Shown here piece after piece: positions 43,884-53,110 of a DNA stretch of 64,000 nucleotides (its first letter is position 1; each line of letters begins with the position of its first letter). The notes below the pieces were generated by a model. That model worked only from the letters and a program-made list of their open reading frames with translations. It made no database searches and had not been told where the DNA came from. The DNA lies in NCBI RefSeq assembly GCF_000613185.1, contig NZ_CCBB010000002.1, positions 372,001 to 436,000 on the forward strand, in the 5' to 3' direction. Source of the DNA: Mycolicibacterium cosmeticum (GTDB lineage: Bacteria; Actinomycetota; Actinomycetes; Mycobacteriales; Mycobacteriaceae). A program made the position numbers and the translations under genes.

Positions 43884-45604
43884 GCGTCCCGGTCCGCATC
43901 GGCAACTGCTCCGGCTTTTACGGCGACCGCATCGCCGCAGCCCGCGAGATGGTCGAGGGCGGTCCGATCGATGTCCTGTGCGGTGACTATTTGGCCGAGC
44001 TGACCATGCTCATCCTGGCCAAGGCCCAGGCCAAAGACCCGTCCGGCGGGTACGCGCGGACTTTCCTCACCCAAATGGAACAGGTGCTGGGCACCTGTCT
44101 CGATCGTGGCATCAAGGTCGTCGCGAACGCGGGCGGGCTCAATCCCGCCGGCTTGGCCGCCGCGTTGCGCGAGCTGTCCGCACGTCTCGGCCTCACCGCG
44201 CGCGTCGCGCACGTCGAGGGCGACGACCTACGTGGCGGCCTCCACGCAATCACGCCGCCCGTCGGCGACATCAAACCGGTATCGGCCAACGCCTACCTCG
44301 GCGCCTGGGGCATCACCGAGGCGCTGCGTTCGGGCGCCGACGTCGTCGTGACCGGCCGGGTCACCGACGCATCCCTGGTGGTCGGTCCAGCCGCCTGGTG
44401 GCACAGCTGGGCGCCCGAGGACTGGGATCGGCTCGCGGGCGCGGTCGTCGCCGGGCACGTGATCGAGTGCGGCCCTCAGGCGACAGGCGGCAACTACGCG
44501 TTCCTCGACGAGATCACCGACCGCCGCTACCCGGGGTTTCCGATCGCCGAGGTCGCCGAGGACGGCTCTTCGGTGATCACGAAGCATCCCGGCACGGGAG
44601 GATTGGTCTCAGTCGGCACGGTCACCGCCCAGCTGCTCTACGAGATCGCTGAACCTGCCTACCTCGGCCCCGACGTCGTCGCCCACTTCGACACCATCCG
44701 GCTGGCTCAACAGGATGAGCACCGCGTCGCGATCAGCGGTACGAAAGGCAGTCCGCCGCCGGACACGTTGAAGGTGGCGTTGAATGAGGTGGGCGGCTTC
44801 CGTAACACGATGACCATGGTGCTCACCGGCCTCGACATCGAGGCCAAGGCGGCCTTCGCCGAACAGCAGCTCTTCGACGTTCTCGGCGGACGCGACGCCT
44901 TCGACGAAGTCGACGTGAGGCTGTTGCGTTTCGACGTCTCCGATGCACCGACGAACGAGCAAGCCTGCGCGCACCTGCGTGTGACGGTCAAGGACGCCGA
45001 CCCGCGCAAGGTGGGCCGAGCATTCTCCGGCGGGGTCATGGAGATCGCCCTGGCCGGTTTCGCCGGCTTCCACACCACCACGCCACCGTCCTCGGAGACC
45101 GCCTTCGGCATCTACCGGCCGGCCTACGTTGCGCGCTCGGCCCTCACGCACGTACTGGTCGACGCCGACGGCACACGGCACGAGATCCCCGACCCGCCGA
45201 CCGGTGCCGTCCCGCCGGCTGGGATTGCCCCGCCCGCGAAGCTGCCGGTGCCGTCCGGGCCGACACGTCGTGCGCCGCTCGGGTCGGTACTCGGCGCGCG
45301 GTCCGGAGACAAGGGCGGCAACGCTAACCTCGGCCTGTGGGCACGGGATGACCCTGGGTACGCGTGGGCGCGCGACTACTTCAGCGTCGAGCGGCTGCGC
45401 ACACTGCTCGGGCCGGAGACGGCGCACCTGCCCATCGAGCGCTTCGAACTGCCGAACTTGCGCGCCCTCAACGTGGTGGTGCACGGCTTGCTCGGTGACG
45501 GAGTGGCCTCCTCGACCCGGCCGGACGCGCAGGCCAAGGGGCTCGGGGAATATGTGCGGTCCCGCATGGTGGACATTCCCCAGTCGCTGCTCGTCACACA
45601 CTAA
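43880..45604 (+). CDS. AtuA/DUF1446-family protein (acyclic terpene utilisation)
   Basis: 574 residues. DUF1446 core starts IGNCSGFYGDRIAAAREMV and includes DVLCGDYLAELTM, VANAGGLNPAGLA, VTGRVTDASLVVGP, ECGPQATGGNYAFL and KHPGTGGLVSVGTVTAQLLYEI. The C-terminal ~100 residues (GSVLGARSGDKGGNANLGLWAR) form the AtuA-like small domain, fused here in one chain. AtuA is required for citronellol/geraniol use in Pseudomonas, though its reaction is undetermined. GTG start overlaps the TIGR03084 gene. Last gene of the operon; overlaps the convergent TetR gene by four bases. Confidence 0.88.
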   Translation: MSVPVRIGNCSGFYGDRIAAAREMVEGGPIDVLCGDYLAELTMLILAKAQAKDPSGGYARTFLTQMEQVLGTCLDRGIKVVANAGGLNPAGLAAALRELSARLGLTARVAHVEGDDLRGGLHAITPPVGDIKPVSANAYLGAWGITEALRSGADVVVTGRVTDASLVVGPAAWWHSWAPEDWDRLAGAVVAGHVIECGPQATGGNYAFLDEITDRRYPGFPIAEVAEDGSSVITKHPGTGGLVSVGTVTAQLLYEIAEPAYLGPDVVAHFDTIRLAQQDEHRVAISGTKGSPPPDTLKVALNEVGGFRNTMTMVLTGLDIEAKAAFAEQQLFDVLGGRDAFDEVDVRLLRFDVSDAPTNEQACAHLRVTVKDADPRKVGRAFSGGVMEIALAGFAGFHTTTPPSSETAFGIYRPAYVARSALTHVLVDADGTRHEIPDPPTGAVPPAGIAPPAKLPVPSGPTRRAPLGSVLGARSGDKGGNANLGLWARDDPGYAWARDYFSVERLRTLLGPETAHLPIERFELPNLRALNVVVHGLLGDGVASSTRPDAQAKGLGEYVRSRMVDIPQSLLVTH

Positions 45605-46194
45605 ATCCGGTGCGGGGCGCCGTCTACCTGCTGTGTAACCGCGCCGCTGAACAGCGCCGCAACGGCCGCGGCGGCCAGCATCGCCTCAATCGTCGCGTCG
45701 TCCAGCGACGCCGGCATGTACGCGGACGCGTTGAGCAATGACAGCACGGCGGCGACCAGGCCCTGTGCGCGCTCACGGTCCAGATCGCCCCGTGCTCGTA
45801 CGAGCGCGTCGACCCAGAAGGACTCGTACCTGTGCTGTCGGCGTCGCAGGGCACGGGTCGCCAGCGGCGACAGCGAGCGGTGCTCGCGGGCGTAGACGGC
45901 CAACAGGCCGCGTCGTCGCGCGCCGAAGGCCGCGTGTAGGTCGACAAGGGCGTGCAGGACCTCCGTCGGTGTGCCGGCGTTGGTGGCGCGCCGGGCGCCA
46001 GCCAGCAGCTCAGTCATGGCGGCGTCGCATAACTCGCGCAGGATCGCGTCCTTGTTCTGAAAGTGCCGGTAGACGGCCGGCCCGCTCACCCCTGCTGCGG
46101 CACCGATGTCGTCGATGCCCACGGCGTGAAAGCCTTGCCGCGCGAACAGGTCGGCGGCGGCCTCGAGGAGCAGTTTGCGGCGCAAACCGGCCAC
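45601..46194 (-). CDS. TetR-family transcriptional regulator
   Basis: 197 residues. DNA-binding part: LLLEAAADLFARQGFHAVGIDDIGAAAGVSGPAVYRHFQNKDAIL. The remaining helices resemble KstR2/FadR-like acyl-CoA sensors of mycobacteria (AREHRSLSPLATRALRRRQHRY). It lies between the plus-strand operon and the carboxylase operon, the natural candidate for binding the perfect palindrome at 52887-52912. GTG start at 46194; overlaps the AtuA gene tail-to-tail. Confidence 0.88.
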   Translation of the reverse strand: MAGLRRKLLLEAAADLFARQGFHAVGIDDIGAAAGVSGPAVYRHFQNKDAILRELCDAAMTELLAGARRATNAGTPTEVLHALVDLHAAFGARRRGLLAVYAREHRSLSPLATRALRRRQHRYESFWVDALVRARGDLDRERAQGLVAAVLSLLNASAYMPASLDDATIEAMLAAAAVAALFSGAVTQQVDGAPHRI

Positions 46195-46413
46195 TTTCAG
46201 GCCTCCTGTCGATTTGTGGTTACGTTGTTCGCCGTCCGATCCGCTGGGCCGGGCTGGGATCCTACCGGCGCTGGGGTTGCCTGCGTCGGCACCCGCCGCA
46301 CCAAATCAAGGGAGGTGAACGAAACCGCTAGCCCCCGCCGATGCTGTCGCATCCTCTTCTCAGTTCATGATTTAGGGGCCCTGCTTCGAACCCGCGATGT
46401 GCAGCGGCACGAC

Positions 46414-47967
46414 TCAGCGCAAAACGACTCCGCCCTCGATGCCCGTGAACTGCGCGCGCAGCTCGGTCTTGAGCAGCTTGCCGGTGGCGTTGCGCGGCAG
46501 TTCGGCGACGAAGTGCACGTCACGCGGACACTTGAAGTGCGCCAGCCGCTCCCGGCACCACGCCACGATCTCCTCGGCGCTCGGTGCCTGTGTTGCCGGG
46601 TCGGCGACGACGATCGCGACGACGCGTTCGCCCCACTTTGAGTCCTTGCCGCCGATCACGGCGGCGTCGAGTACCGCCGGGTGGCGGAAGAGAACTTGCT
46701 CGACCTCGATCGGGTAGACGTTCTCGCCGCCGGAGATGATCATGTCCTTCTTGCGGTCGACGAGGGTGATGAAGCCCTCGGCGTCCATGCGCCCGAGGTC
46801 GCCCGTGTGGAACCAGCCCCCGCGTAACGCCTCGGCGCTCGCCTCGGCCTTCATCCAGTAGCCGGTGAACACATTCGGGCCGCGCACGATCAGTTCGCCC
46901 ACGGTGTCGGTCGCGACGTCGCGGTCGTCGTCGTCGACGATGCGGGCGTCGACATGCATTGCGACGCGGCCGATCGACCCGGCCCGCTTGCTGATGTTCT
47001 CGGCGTCTAGGACGGTCACCAGGGGAGCGGTCTCGGTCATGCCGAAGCCCTCGGTGAAGGGCACGCCTCGCTCGCGCATGAAGTCGATGACCGTGAGAGG
47101 GACGGGCGACCCGCCGCCCATGGCGAAACGCAGCGCAGACAGGTTGAAGGAGTCGAAGTCGGACACCTGTGTGAGAGCGGTCCACATGGCCGGCACCATG
47201 AACTGAACCGTGACGTGGTGGTCGGCCATCGCCTGCAGCGTAGCTCGCGGCTCGAAGGACGGCATGATGACGCTGGTGCCGCCGACGTAGAGCAGCGGCA
47301 GGGTGTGTACTCCCAGCCCGCCGATGTGGAACATCGGCGCCACCGCGACGGTGACGTCCTCGCCCCGCAGGCCGATGTCGGTGCCGAGGACGTTGATCGC
47401 GTTCCATAGCAGGTTGTCGTGGGTGAGGATCGCGCCCTTGGGTCGGCCCGTCGTCCCCGACGTGTACATGATGAACGCGGGGTCGCTGCCGTCGACGTCA
47501 CCGTTGAGCGGTTCGAGCGCGGCGCCCGAGACGACGTCTTCGTAGCCGAGCTCGCCCGGCGCCGGCACCCCACCGGCGCGCACGACATGGCGCACGCGGA
47601 CTCCGGACTCGGTGACGGCGCTCCTGGCCTGCGCGGCGAACGGCTCGTGGAAGACCAGAACATCGGCGCCTGAGTCGGCCAGGATGTAGCCGATCTCGGG
47701 TCCGGCAAGGCGCACGTTGAGCGGAACTGCAAGTGCGCCCATTTTGGCGCAGCCCAGCAGCACCTCGATGAACTCGGTCGAATTGACCAGCAGCATCGCG
47801 ACCCGATCGCCCTTGCGCACGCCGAGGGCGATGAGTGCGGCGGCGACCTGGTTGGTGCGCCGATCGAGGTCGGCGTAGGTGATGTGCGCGCCGTTGCTGA
47901 TCAACGCGGTGCGCCCGCCGTTGAGGAAGGCGCGCCGGGTCACCCACTGACCGATGCCGAGTTTCAT
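46414..47967 (-). CDS. Acyl-CoA synthetase (AMP-forming ligase)
   Basis: 517 residues. ANL motifs: FIMYTSGTTGRPKGAILTHDN (P-loop), EGFGMTETAP, GWFHTGDLGRMDAEGFITLVDRKKDMI, ENVYPIEVEQVL, and the C-terminal catalytic Lys in PRNATGKLLKTEL. Activates a carboxylic acid to its CoA thioester. ATG at 47967 chosen for AAGGGA just upstream; an ATG at 47982 is an alternative. Last gene of the ligase-dehydrogenase-carboxylase operon; in an Atu-like scheme it would activate a citronellate-like acid. Confidence 0.92.
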   Translation of the reverse strand: MKLGIGQWVTRRAFLNGGRTALISNGAHITYADLDRRTNQVAAALIALGVRKGDRVAMLLVNSTEFIEVLLGCAKMGALAVPLNVRLAGPEIGYILADSGADVLVFHEPFAAQARSAVTESGVRVRHVVRAGGVPAPGELGYEDVVSGAALEPLNGDVDGSDPAFIMYTSGTTGRPKGAILTHDNLLWNAINVLGTDIGLRGEDVTVAVAPMFHIGGLGVHTLPLLYVGGTSVIMPSFEPRATLQAMADHHVTVQFMVPAMWTALTQVSDFDSFNLSALRFAMGGGSPVPLTVIDFMRERGVPFTEGFGMTETAPLVTVLDAENISKRAGSIGRVAMHVDARIVDDDDRDVATDTVGELIVRGPNVFTGYWMKAEASAEALRGGWFHTGDLGRMDAEGFITLVDRKKDMIISGGENVYPIEVEQVLFRHPAVLDAAVIGGKDSKWGERVVAIVVADPATQAPSAEEIVAWCRERLAHFKCPRDVHFVAELPRNATGKLLKTELRAQFTGIEGGVVLR

Positions 47968-47993
47968 GCGATTCCCTTTCATTCCGCGGCGAC

Positions 47994-49148
47994 TCAGTAG
48001 GACGCGGGCAGTTTCAGGCTGTGCTGCGCCACGAAGTTGAGGATCATTTCGCGGCTGATCGGCGCGGTGCGCATGAGCCGGGCCGGACCCCACAACGTGG
48101 CGAGGCCGTACTCGGTGGCCATGCCGTTGCCGCCGTGGGTCTGAATCGCCTGGTCGAGCGCCAGGATGCCCGCCTCGGCTGCGGCATATTTCGCCATGTT
48201 CGACGCCTCACCCGACCCCGGATCGCCGGCGTCGTGCAGGGCGGCGGCACGCTGAGTCATCAACCGGGCCAGCTCAACCTGGATCTTGGCGTGGGCGAGC
48301 GGGTGCGATACGCCCTGGTGCGAGCCGATCGGCGCTCCCCACACGTGGCGGTTGCGGGCGTAATCGGCGGCTTTATCCAGCGCGTAGCGACCGATGCCGT
48401 TGCCGAGCGCCGCCCCCATGATTCGCTCCGGGTTCAGGCCCATGAAGACCTGGCGCAGGCCCTCGTTCTCCGCGCCGATAAGGTTGGCGGCCGGCACGCG
48501 GACGTCATCGAAGAATAGAGTGAACTGCTTCTCTGGAGTGACCGCCTGCACCGGGATGAGTGACTTGGTGAGCCCGCGGACATCGGTGGGCACGACGAGC
48601 AAGCTGAGTAGTCCGCGACCACTGTCGTTGGTAGACGTTCGGGTGACGACCAGGATCGCTTCGGCTTCGTCGACACCAGAAATGTAGTACTTGGTGCCGT
48701 TGATGACCCAGTCGTCGCCGTCGCGTTTCGCGGTCGTGGAGATGTTGTGCGAGTTCGAGCCCGCGTCCGGCTCGGTGATCGCGAATGCCATGATCGTCTC
48801 GCCGCTGGCGATGCCCGGCAGCCACTGCTGCTTGAGTTCCTCACTGCCGAATGCCTGGATGATCGTGCCGCAGATGGTCGGCGAGACGACGGTCATCAGC
48901 AGCGGGCAGCCCGCCGCGGCGAGCTCCTCACCGACGATCTGCATGTCGTAGATGCCGCCGCCGCCGCCGCCGTACTGCTCGGAAAGGTTCACCCCGAGGA
49001 AGCCCTGTTTGCCCACGGCCTGCCACAGCTCGGTGCTTTTCGCGCCGGCCAGCGACTTTTCCAGGTAGTACTCGTGTCCGAAGTCCTTGGCGATCTCGGC
49101 GACCGCCTTGCGCAGGTCCTGACGTTCCGCTGTCTCGTGCAATTCCAT
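47994..49148 (-). CDS. Acyl-CoA dehydrogenase
   Basis: 384 residues, FAD enzyme. Signatures: MAFAITEPDAGSNSHNISTTA (FAD/acyl site), DDWVINGTKYYISG, and the C-terminal QTHGGNGMATEYGLATLWGPAR. Forms an alpha,beta double bond in an acyl-CoA. The catalytic base seen in MCAD-type enzymes is not at its usual place near the C-terminus, so the base may lie elsewhere as in isovaleryl-CoA-type enzymes. ATG at 49148 follows GAGGAG. In the operon context it prepares a branched 2-enoyl-CoA for carboxylation. Confidence 0.92.
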   Translation of the reverse strand: MELHETAERQDLRKAVAEIAKDFGHEYYLEKSLAGAKSTELWQAVGKQGFLGVNLSEQYGGGGGGIYDMQIVGEELAAAGCPLLMTVVSPTICGTIIQAFGSEELKQQWLPGIASGETIMAFAITEPDAGSNSHNISTTAKRDGDDWVINGTKYYISGVDEAEAILVVTRTSTNDSGRGLLSLLVVPTDVRGLTKSLIPVQAVTPEKQFTLFFDDVRVPAANLIGAENEGLRQVFMGLNPERIMGAALGNGIGRYALDKAADYARNRHVWGAPIGSHQGVSHPLAHAKIQVELARLMTQRAAALHDAGDPGSGEASNMAKYAAAEAGILALDQAIQTHGGNGMATEYGLATLWGPARLMRTAPISREMILNFVAQHSLKLPASY

Positions 49149-49202
49149 GACACTCCTCACATCGGTATCGACGCGCCACCGATCGGGAGCGCGCCGGGTT
49201 GA

Positions 49203-51242
49203 TTAGAGCTCGGTGGCGTCCGACGCCACTTCACCGCCGTCCACCGCCTCGACCACGGCGAGGACGTCACCGCTCGAGACCTGATGGCCGACCTGGACCG
49301 GCAGGGCGTTCAGCACCCCGTCAATCGGGCTCGCGACGGTGTGCTCCATCTTCATCGTCTCCAGGACGACAAGGGTTTGGCCCGCCGAGACCGTCTCGCC
49401 CTCGGCGACTGGCAGTCGGACCACCGAACCCGGCATCGGCGCGGTGAGCGACCCGGGCGGGTTCAGAGTGCTCGGGTCGACGAAGCGTGGCGCCAGCCGC
49501 AGGGCGGAGTAGCCGGCGACCGAGTCGAGGTGGGCAACATCGCCGTCGAGGACGACATCATAAGTGCGGCGCACCCCGTCGACGCGCAGCACCACCCGCT
49601 CGCTACTGCCCTCGACAACCTCGACGTCGGCCAACGGCTCGTCGTCGACCTGCAGGCAGGTCCCTGTCGAACCTAACGTGTACCCGACGCGCACTTCGCG
49701 CCCACCCTGGGTCTGCCAGGTTGTGGTCTGCGGCTGCGAAGGGTTGTTGCGCCAGCCGGCGGGCAACGTGGCCTGCAGAGTTGCGACGGCACGCCGCGCG
49801 GCCACCCCGGCCACGGTCGCCGCGACGGCGTGCAGGCGCTCGGACTGCGTGTCTGGGAGGGCAGCGCCGAGTTGGGCGACGTCGTGTCGGTCAAGGAACC
49901 CAGTGTCGGTGCCCCGCCCGGCGAACTCGTCATGGCGCAGGACGCGAACAAGCAGGTTGCGATTGGTGGTCACGCCGTGAATACGGGCGCCGGCTAGCGC
50001 CGCCGAGAGGCTGGCAAGTGCCTCGTCGCGCGTTGGTGCCCACGCGATGACCTTGGCCAGCAGCGAATCGTAGTAATGACTGATGACCGAACCGGCACGA
50101 AAACCCGAGTCAACCCGCACGCCGGCAAGCGCCGGGACATCCAAGGTGCGCAGGGTGCCGGTACAGGGCCGGTAGTCATCGGCCGGATCCTCGGCGCACA
50201 GACGGGCCTCGACCGCGTGACCGCGAATTCGCGGGTTGTGCATCTCCTCAGGCAGCGGGCGGCCCATGGCTACGAGCAGCTGGGCACGCACCAGGTCGAG
50301 GCCGGTGATCAGCTCGGTAACCGGGTGCTCGACCTGCAGCCGGGTGTTCATCTCGAGGAAGGCGAAGGAGTCGGCTTTGCCATCCTGAGCGGCGTCGTAG
50401 ACGAACTCGACCGTCCCGGCGCCTACGTAGCCGACGGCGCGCGCGGCGGCGATGGCGGCCTCGCTCATCCGAGCGCGCAACGCGTCGTCGACGACCGGTG
50501 ACGGCGCCTCCTCGATCACCTTCTGGTGTCGACGCTGCACGGAGCACTCGCGCTCGAACAGAGAGACGACGTTTCCGTGCGTGTCGGCCATGATCTGGAT
50601 CTCGACGTGGCGTGGGCGCTGGACGTAACGCTCGAGGAAGACGGTGCCGTCGGCGAACGCTGCGGCGGCCTCACGCGAAGCGGAGGTGACCGCTTCGTCG
50701 AGCTCGTCCGGCGACGCGACAATGCGCATGCCTCGGCCACCGCCGCCAGCGCTGGCCTTGACCAGCACGGGGTAGCCGACGTCGGCGGCCAGCTTCGCCA
50801 GCTGCTCGGCCGATAGCCCCGTCGTGTCGCCACCGGGCAGCACAGGCACCCCCGCGTCGGACATCGTCTTCTTGGCCTGCAGCTTCGAGCCCATCGCGTC
50901 GATCGCCCCGGGCGGCGGACCGATGAAGACGAGGTCGGCGGCGGCACAGGCGCGCGCGAACCCGGCGTTTTCCGAAAGGAAGCCGTAGCCGGGGTGTACT
51001 GCGTCCGCGCCGGTGAGCGAGGCAGCGGCGATGATCCGGTGGATGTCGAGGTAGGTCTCGGCGGCAGACGAGCCGGGAAGGTGCACGGCCTCGTCGGCGT
51101 CGGCGACGTGCCACGCGTCGGCGTCGGCGTCGGAATAGACCGCGACGGTGGCGATCCCGAGATCGCGGCAAGTGCGGAACACCCGCAGCGCGATCTCGCC
51201 ACGGTTGGCGACCAGGACCTTGCGGATCTTGGGCATCGCCAT
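49203..51242 (-). CDS. Acyl-CoA carboxylase alpha subunit (biotin carboxylase + BCCP)
   Basis: 679 residues. Biotin carboxylase domain: KVLVANRGEIALRVFRTCRD, ATP-grasp KASAGGGGRGMRIV, FLEMNTRLQVEHPVTE. A linker of about 120 residues is followed by the biotinyl domain with the biotin Lys near residue 634 in LETMKMEHTV. Size matches MCC/GCC-type alpha subunits. ATG at 51242 overlaps the beta-subunit stop by one base (TGATG), giving a stoichiometric pair. Carboxylates biotin with bicarbonate and ATP. Confidence 0.95.
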   Translation of the reverse strand: MAMPKIRKVLVANRGEIALRVFRTCRDLGIATVAVYSDADADAWHVADADEAVHLPGSSAAETYLDIHRIIAAASLTGADAVHPGYGFLSENAGFARACAAADLVFIGPPPGAIDAMGSKLQAKKTMSDAGVPVLPGGDTTGLSAEQLAKLAADVGYPVLVKASAGGGGRGMRIVASPDELDEAVTSASREAAAAFADGTVFLERYVQRPRHVEIQIMADTHGNVVSLFERECSVQRRHQKVIEEAPSPVVDDALRARMSEAAIAAARAVGYVGAGTVEFVYDAAQDGKADSFAFLEMNTRLQVEHPVTELITGLDLVRAQLLVAMGRPLPEEMHNPRIRGHAVEARLCAEDPADDYRPCTGTLRTLDVPALAGVRVDSGFRAGSVISHYYDSLLAKVIAWAPTRDEALASLSAALAGARIHGVTTNRNLLVRVLRHDEFAGRGTDTGFLDRHDVAQLGAALPDTQSERLHAVAATVAGVAARRAVATLQATLPAGWRNNPSQPQTTTWQTQGGREVRVGYTLGSTGTCLQVDDEPLADVEVVEGSSERVVLRVDGVRRTYDVVLDGDVAHLDSVAGYSALRLAPRFVDPSTLNPPGSLTAPMPGSVVRLPVAEGETVSAGQTLVVLETMKMEHTVASPIDGVLNALPVQVGHQVSSGDVLAVVEAVDGGEVASDATEL

Positions 51243-52843
51243 CACATCCGGAACACGCCGTAGCCACGCTGGCCACGGACCTCGCCGTTGTGGATCACCG
51301 ACAGGCAAAACCCGAGAACGGTCCGCGTATCGCGGGGATCGATGATCCCGTCGTCGTAAAGTCGGCCGCTGTTGGCCAGTGCGACGGATTCGCGCTCGAT
51401 CTGTTCCTCGACGGCGGCGCGCATCTGGGCGTCGGCCTCCTCGTCGAAGGGCAGCCCGCGGTCGGCGGCGGACTCGCGCGCCACGATGGACAGCACTCCG
51501 GCCAGTTGCGCCGGACCCATCACGGCCGACTTCGAGTTAGGCCAAGCGAATAGGAAACGCGGCGAGTACGATCGCCCGCACATGCCGTAGTTCCCGGCAC
51601 CGTAGGACGCACCCATGGTGATGGTCACGTGGGGGACCGTGCTGTTGGATACGGCGTTGATCATCTTGGCGCCGTCCTTGATGATGCCGCCCTGTTCGTA
51701 CTCGGCACCGACCATGAAACCGGTGGTGTTCTGCAGGAAGATGAGGGGGGTGTCGATCTGATTTGCCAGTTGGATGAACTGCGAACCTTTCTCGGCCTCC
51801 TCACTGAACAGGATGCCCCGTGCGTTTGCGAGGATGCCGACCGGGAAGCCGTGGATCGAGGCCCAGCCGGTGACGAGTGACGTGCCGTAGAGAGGTTTGA
51901 ACTCGTCGAAGGCCGAGCCGTCGACCACTCGGGCGATGACGTCGCGGGGGTCGAAGGGCACCTTCGGATCGACGGAGGCGATGCCGAGCAGCTGATCGGG
52001 GTCGTGCACCGGTGGGTGCGGCGGCGTGGTGGGTCCGGGGCCGTTCTTCCGCCAGTTGAGCCGCGCCATGATGCGACGGCCGATGCGGATCGCATCCTGC
52101 TCGTCCTCGGCCATGTAATCGGCCAGCCCCGAGGTGCGGGCGTGCATGTCGGCGCCGCCGAGCGACTCGTCATCGGAGACCTCGCCCGTGGCCATCTTGA
52201 CCAGCGGCGGACCGCCGAGGAACACCTTGGAACGGTTGCGCACCATCACGACGTAGTCGCACATGCCCGGGACGTACGCACCTCCCGCGGTCGAGTTGCC
52301 GAAGACCAAGGCCAGTGTCGGCAGCCCCGCTGCGCTGTGCTGGGTCAAGTCGTGGAACAGCTGTCCGCCGGGCACGAAGATCTCTGCCTGTGTGGGCAGG
52401 TCGGCGCCGCCAGATTCGACGATGTTGATGATGGGCAGTCGGTTCTCCCGCGCGATGGCCATGCCGCGGAACACCTTGCGGAAGGTATAAGGGTTCGATG
52501 CGCCGCCGCGGACGGTGGGGTCGTGGGCGATGATCATCGACTCGATGCCCTCGACCACGCCGATGCCTACCACCACGCTACCGCCGACGGGGAACTTACT
52601 GCCCCAGGCGGCGAAGGGGCATAGTTCGAGGAACGCCGTGTCGGGGTCGAGCATCAGCTCGATGCGCTCGCGGACAAGCAGCTTGCCCCGCTTATGGTGG
52701 CGCGCAACGTATTTCGCGCCGCCGCCGCCGTTGACCAGCGCCAGTTGCTCCGCGATGGTGTCGAGTTGCGCGCTCAGTCCTTCGCGGTTCTTGAGATAGC
52801 CGGGCGCGGTGTCGTCGACCCGATCGGGCAGGACCTGTACCAA
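51242..52843 (-). CDS. Acyl-CoA carboxylase beta subunit (carboxyltransferase)
   Basis: 533 residues. Both crotonase-like halves are present: VVESGGADLPTQAEI..., GNSTAGGAYVPGM, LGGADMHARTSGLADYMAEDE and ITMGASYGAGNYGMCGRSYSPRFLFAWPN, the latter typical of methylcrotonyl-/geranyl-CoA carboxylases rather than acetyl/propionyl-CoA carboxylases. Substrate-pocket segments (GGASNPYTFRKV, FHDLTQHSAAG) differ from what I recall of MCC, so the substrate may be a longer branched enoyl-CoA. TTG start at 52843 is supported by GGAGGG seven bases upstream. First gene of its operon. Confidence 0.94.
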   Translation of the reverse strand: MVQVLPDRVDDTAPGYLKNREGLSAQLDTIAEQLALVNGGGGAKYVARHHKRGKLLVRERIELMLDPDTAFLELCPFAAWGSKFPVGGSVVVGIGVVEGIESMIIAHDPTVRGGASNPYTFRKVFRGMAIARENRLPIINIVESGGADLPTQAEIFVPGGQLFHDLTQHSAAGLPTLALVFGNSTAGGAYVPGMCDYVVMVRNRSKVFLGGPPLVKMATGEVSDDESLGGADMHARTSGLADYMAEDEQDAIRIGRRIMARLNWRKNGPGPTTPPHPPVHDPDQLLGIASVDPKVPFDPRDVIARVVDGSAFDEFKPLYGTSLVTGWASIHGFPVGILANARGILFSEEAEKGSQFIQLANQIDTPLIFLQNTTGFMVGAEYEQGGIIKDGAKMINAVSNSTVPHVTITMGASYGAGNYGMCGRSYSPRFLFAWPNSKSAVMGPAQLAGVLSIVARESAADRGLPFDEEADAQMRAAVEEQIERESVALANSGRLYDDGIIDPRDTRTVLGFCLSVIHNGEVRGQRGYGVFRM

Positions 52844-52886
52844 AAGTTTTCCCTCCGGGCGAGCATCGACGTCGATCTGCTAGGCG

Positions 52887-52912
52887 CTGATGTTAGCCGC
52901 AATTAACATCAG
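52887..52912. promoter_or_regulatory. Palindromic operator upstream of the carboxylase operon
   Basis: CTGATGTTA (52887-52895) and TAACATCAG (52904-52912) are exact inverted repeats of nine bases separated by eight. The site lies 44 bases upstream of the carboxylase beta start, in the 5' leader or promoter. Size and symmetry fit a TetR-family operator; the TetR encoded at 45601-46194 is the closest candidate. Not interrupted by the nearby IS element. Confidence 0.7.
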
Positions 52913-53010
52913 GTGACAACCGCGGCAGGCCGGGCGTCAGATTTGTTTCCCGCGCCGCGATTCCGTCGAATCGCGATGGACGAAGCGGTGCGCTGCGCTG
53001 CAGATCGAGC

Positions 53011-53015
53011 GATCG
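53011..53015. repeat. Target-site duplication, left copy (GATCG)
   Basis: GATCG directly precedes the left TG end of the IS21-type element and recurs as GATCG at 54997-55001 directly after its right CA end. A 5-bp duplication is within the usual range for IS21-family transposition. Confidence 0.8.
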
Positions 53016-53021
53016 TGTCGG

Positions 53022-53067
53022 CGGCAACTGAATACTGACCAGAGCGCGGCAACTGAATTTTGACCAG
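53022..53067. repeat. Left terminal repeats of the IS21 element
   Basis: CGGCAACTGAATACTGACCAG (53022-53042 without its last base when quoted in full) recurs with two or three changes at 53047-53067, 25 bp apart. Key shared parts are CGGCAACTGAAT and TGACCAG. The matching inverted copies are at the right end. Confidence 0.8.
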
Positions 53068-53110
53068 CTTCCTAGAGACCCTGGGTTCGGGTGAGCCAGG
53101 GAGGAAGCGA

